Shown piece by piece: positions 5,401 through 5,483 of a DNA stretch of 5,483 bases; the stretch's first letter is position 1; every line of letters begins with the position of its first letter. Under the pieces are notes generated by a model that saw nothing but the letters and a program-made list of their open reading frames with translations, had not been told where the DNA came from and did not search any database. The stretch is taken from NCBI GenBank assembly GCA_007135435.1, contig SLIW01000101.1, forward strand, positions 1 through 5,483, written 5' to 3'. The position numbers and the translations under genes were made by a program. This stretch comes from Natronomonas sp. Its GTDB lineage: Archaea > Halobacteriota > Halobacteria > Halobacteriales > Haloarculaceae.

Positions 5401-5483
5401 CGATGGCCGACACGTCGAAGGAAGAGACGGAGGTGCGATGGCCGACACGTCGAAGGAAGAGACGGAGGTGCGATGGCCGACAC
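5401..5483 (+). repeat. 35-bp perfect tandem repeat carrying an SD motif and ATG
   Basis: Two identical 35-bp units (5401-5435 and 5436-5470) and the first 13 bases of a third (5471-5483) run into the window edge. Each unit begins CGATGGCCGACACGTCG and ends GGAGGTG, so every internal ATG (5438, 5473) is preceded by GGAGGTG with a 2-nt gap. The DNA just before the array is a decayed copy: 5382-5400 matches 15 of 19 bases at the 35-bp offset, with GGGGGTG in place of GGAGGTG. There are no spacers, so it is not a CRISPR array. As 35 is not a multiple of three, each copy shifts the frame. The total copy number cannot be seen. Confidence 0.9.
5403..5483 (+). CDS. Possible 5' end of a plus-strand gene at the window edge
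   Basis: ATG 5403 is preceded by GGGGGTG and opens MADTSKEETEVR, an acidic haloarchaeal-looking N terminus. The frame then passes into the next repeat unit out of phase (WPTRRRKRRR) and stays open to the edge. The same start recurs at 5438 and 5473 in the other two frames, so the true start is probably the last copy of the array, outside the window. No homology can be judged from this stub, and a non-coding repeat is equally possible. Confidence 0.25.
   Translation, partial: MADTSKEETEVRWPTRRRKRRRCDGRH

Noticed and set aside
5401..5483. CRISPR array
   Set aside because: Units follow each other without spacers, so this is a plain tandem repeat.

Overview
The window looks like chromosomal or large-replicon DNA of a halophilic archaeon (class Halobacteria). 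The basis is very high GC, acidic predicted proteins, haloarchaeal families (a HalOD1 output domain, a Bat-type GAF/HTH_10 regulator, an archaeal DUF373 membrane protein, a Dph6-type PP-loop protein) and start regions with few Shine-Dalgarno sites. The genus cannot be told from the sequence alone. Every gene supported with confidence lies on the minus strand, so the biological reading direction is right to left.

From right to left: the right edge (5401-5483) is a perfect 35-bp tandem repeat whose unit carries both a GGAGGTG ribosome-binding motif and an ATG on the plus strand. It is preceded by a decayed copy and runs off the window. Next is about 500 bp with little coding support (4907-5400), containing one AT-rich box that could serve either strand. 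Then comes a large regulator (2726-4906): receiver, GAF, coiled coil, GAF, Bat-like domain and C-terminal HTH_10. After a 245-bp intergenic region with an inverted repeat and a 12-bp direct repeat comes a probable two-gene unit: a HalOD1-domain protein (2181-2480) and a 68-residue zinc-finger protein (1928-2134). A 496-bp gene-free stretch follows (1432-1927), holding a lower-GC segment, a cluster of GC-rich hairpins and a long near-perfect palindrome just upstream of the promoter of a six-helix DUF373 membrane protein (304-1431). At the left edge is the 5' end of a Dph6-family ATP pyrophosphatase gene (diphthamide synthesis), cut by the window.

Functionally, the middle is a small signalling neighbourhood: a response-regulator/DNA-binding fusion next to a HalOD1 protein and a zinc-finger protein, both families typical of haloarchaeal regulatory networks. 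The left genes look like conserved housekeeping genes. The two features that stand out are the start-codon-bearing 35-bp tandem repeat at the right edge, which could equally be an assembly artefact, and the palindrome and inverted-repeat elements upstream of DUF373 and HalOD1.
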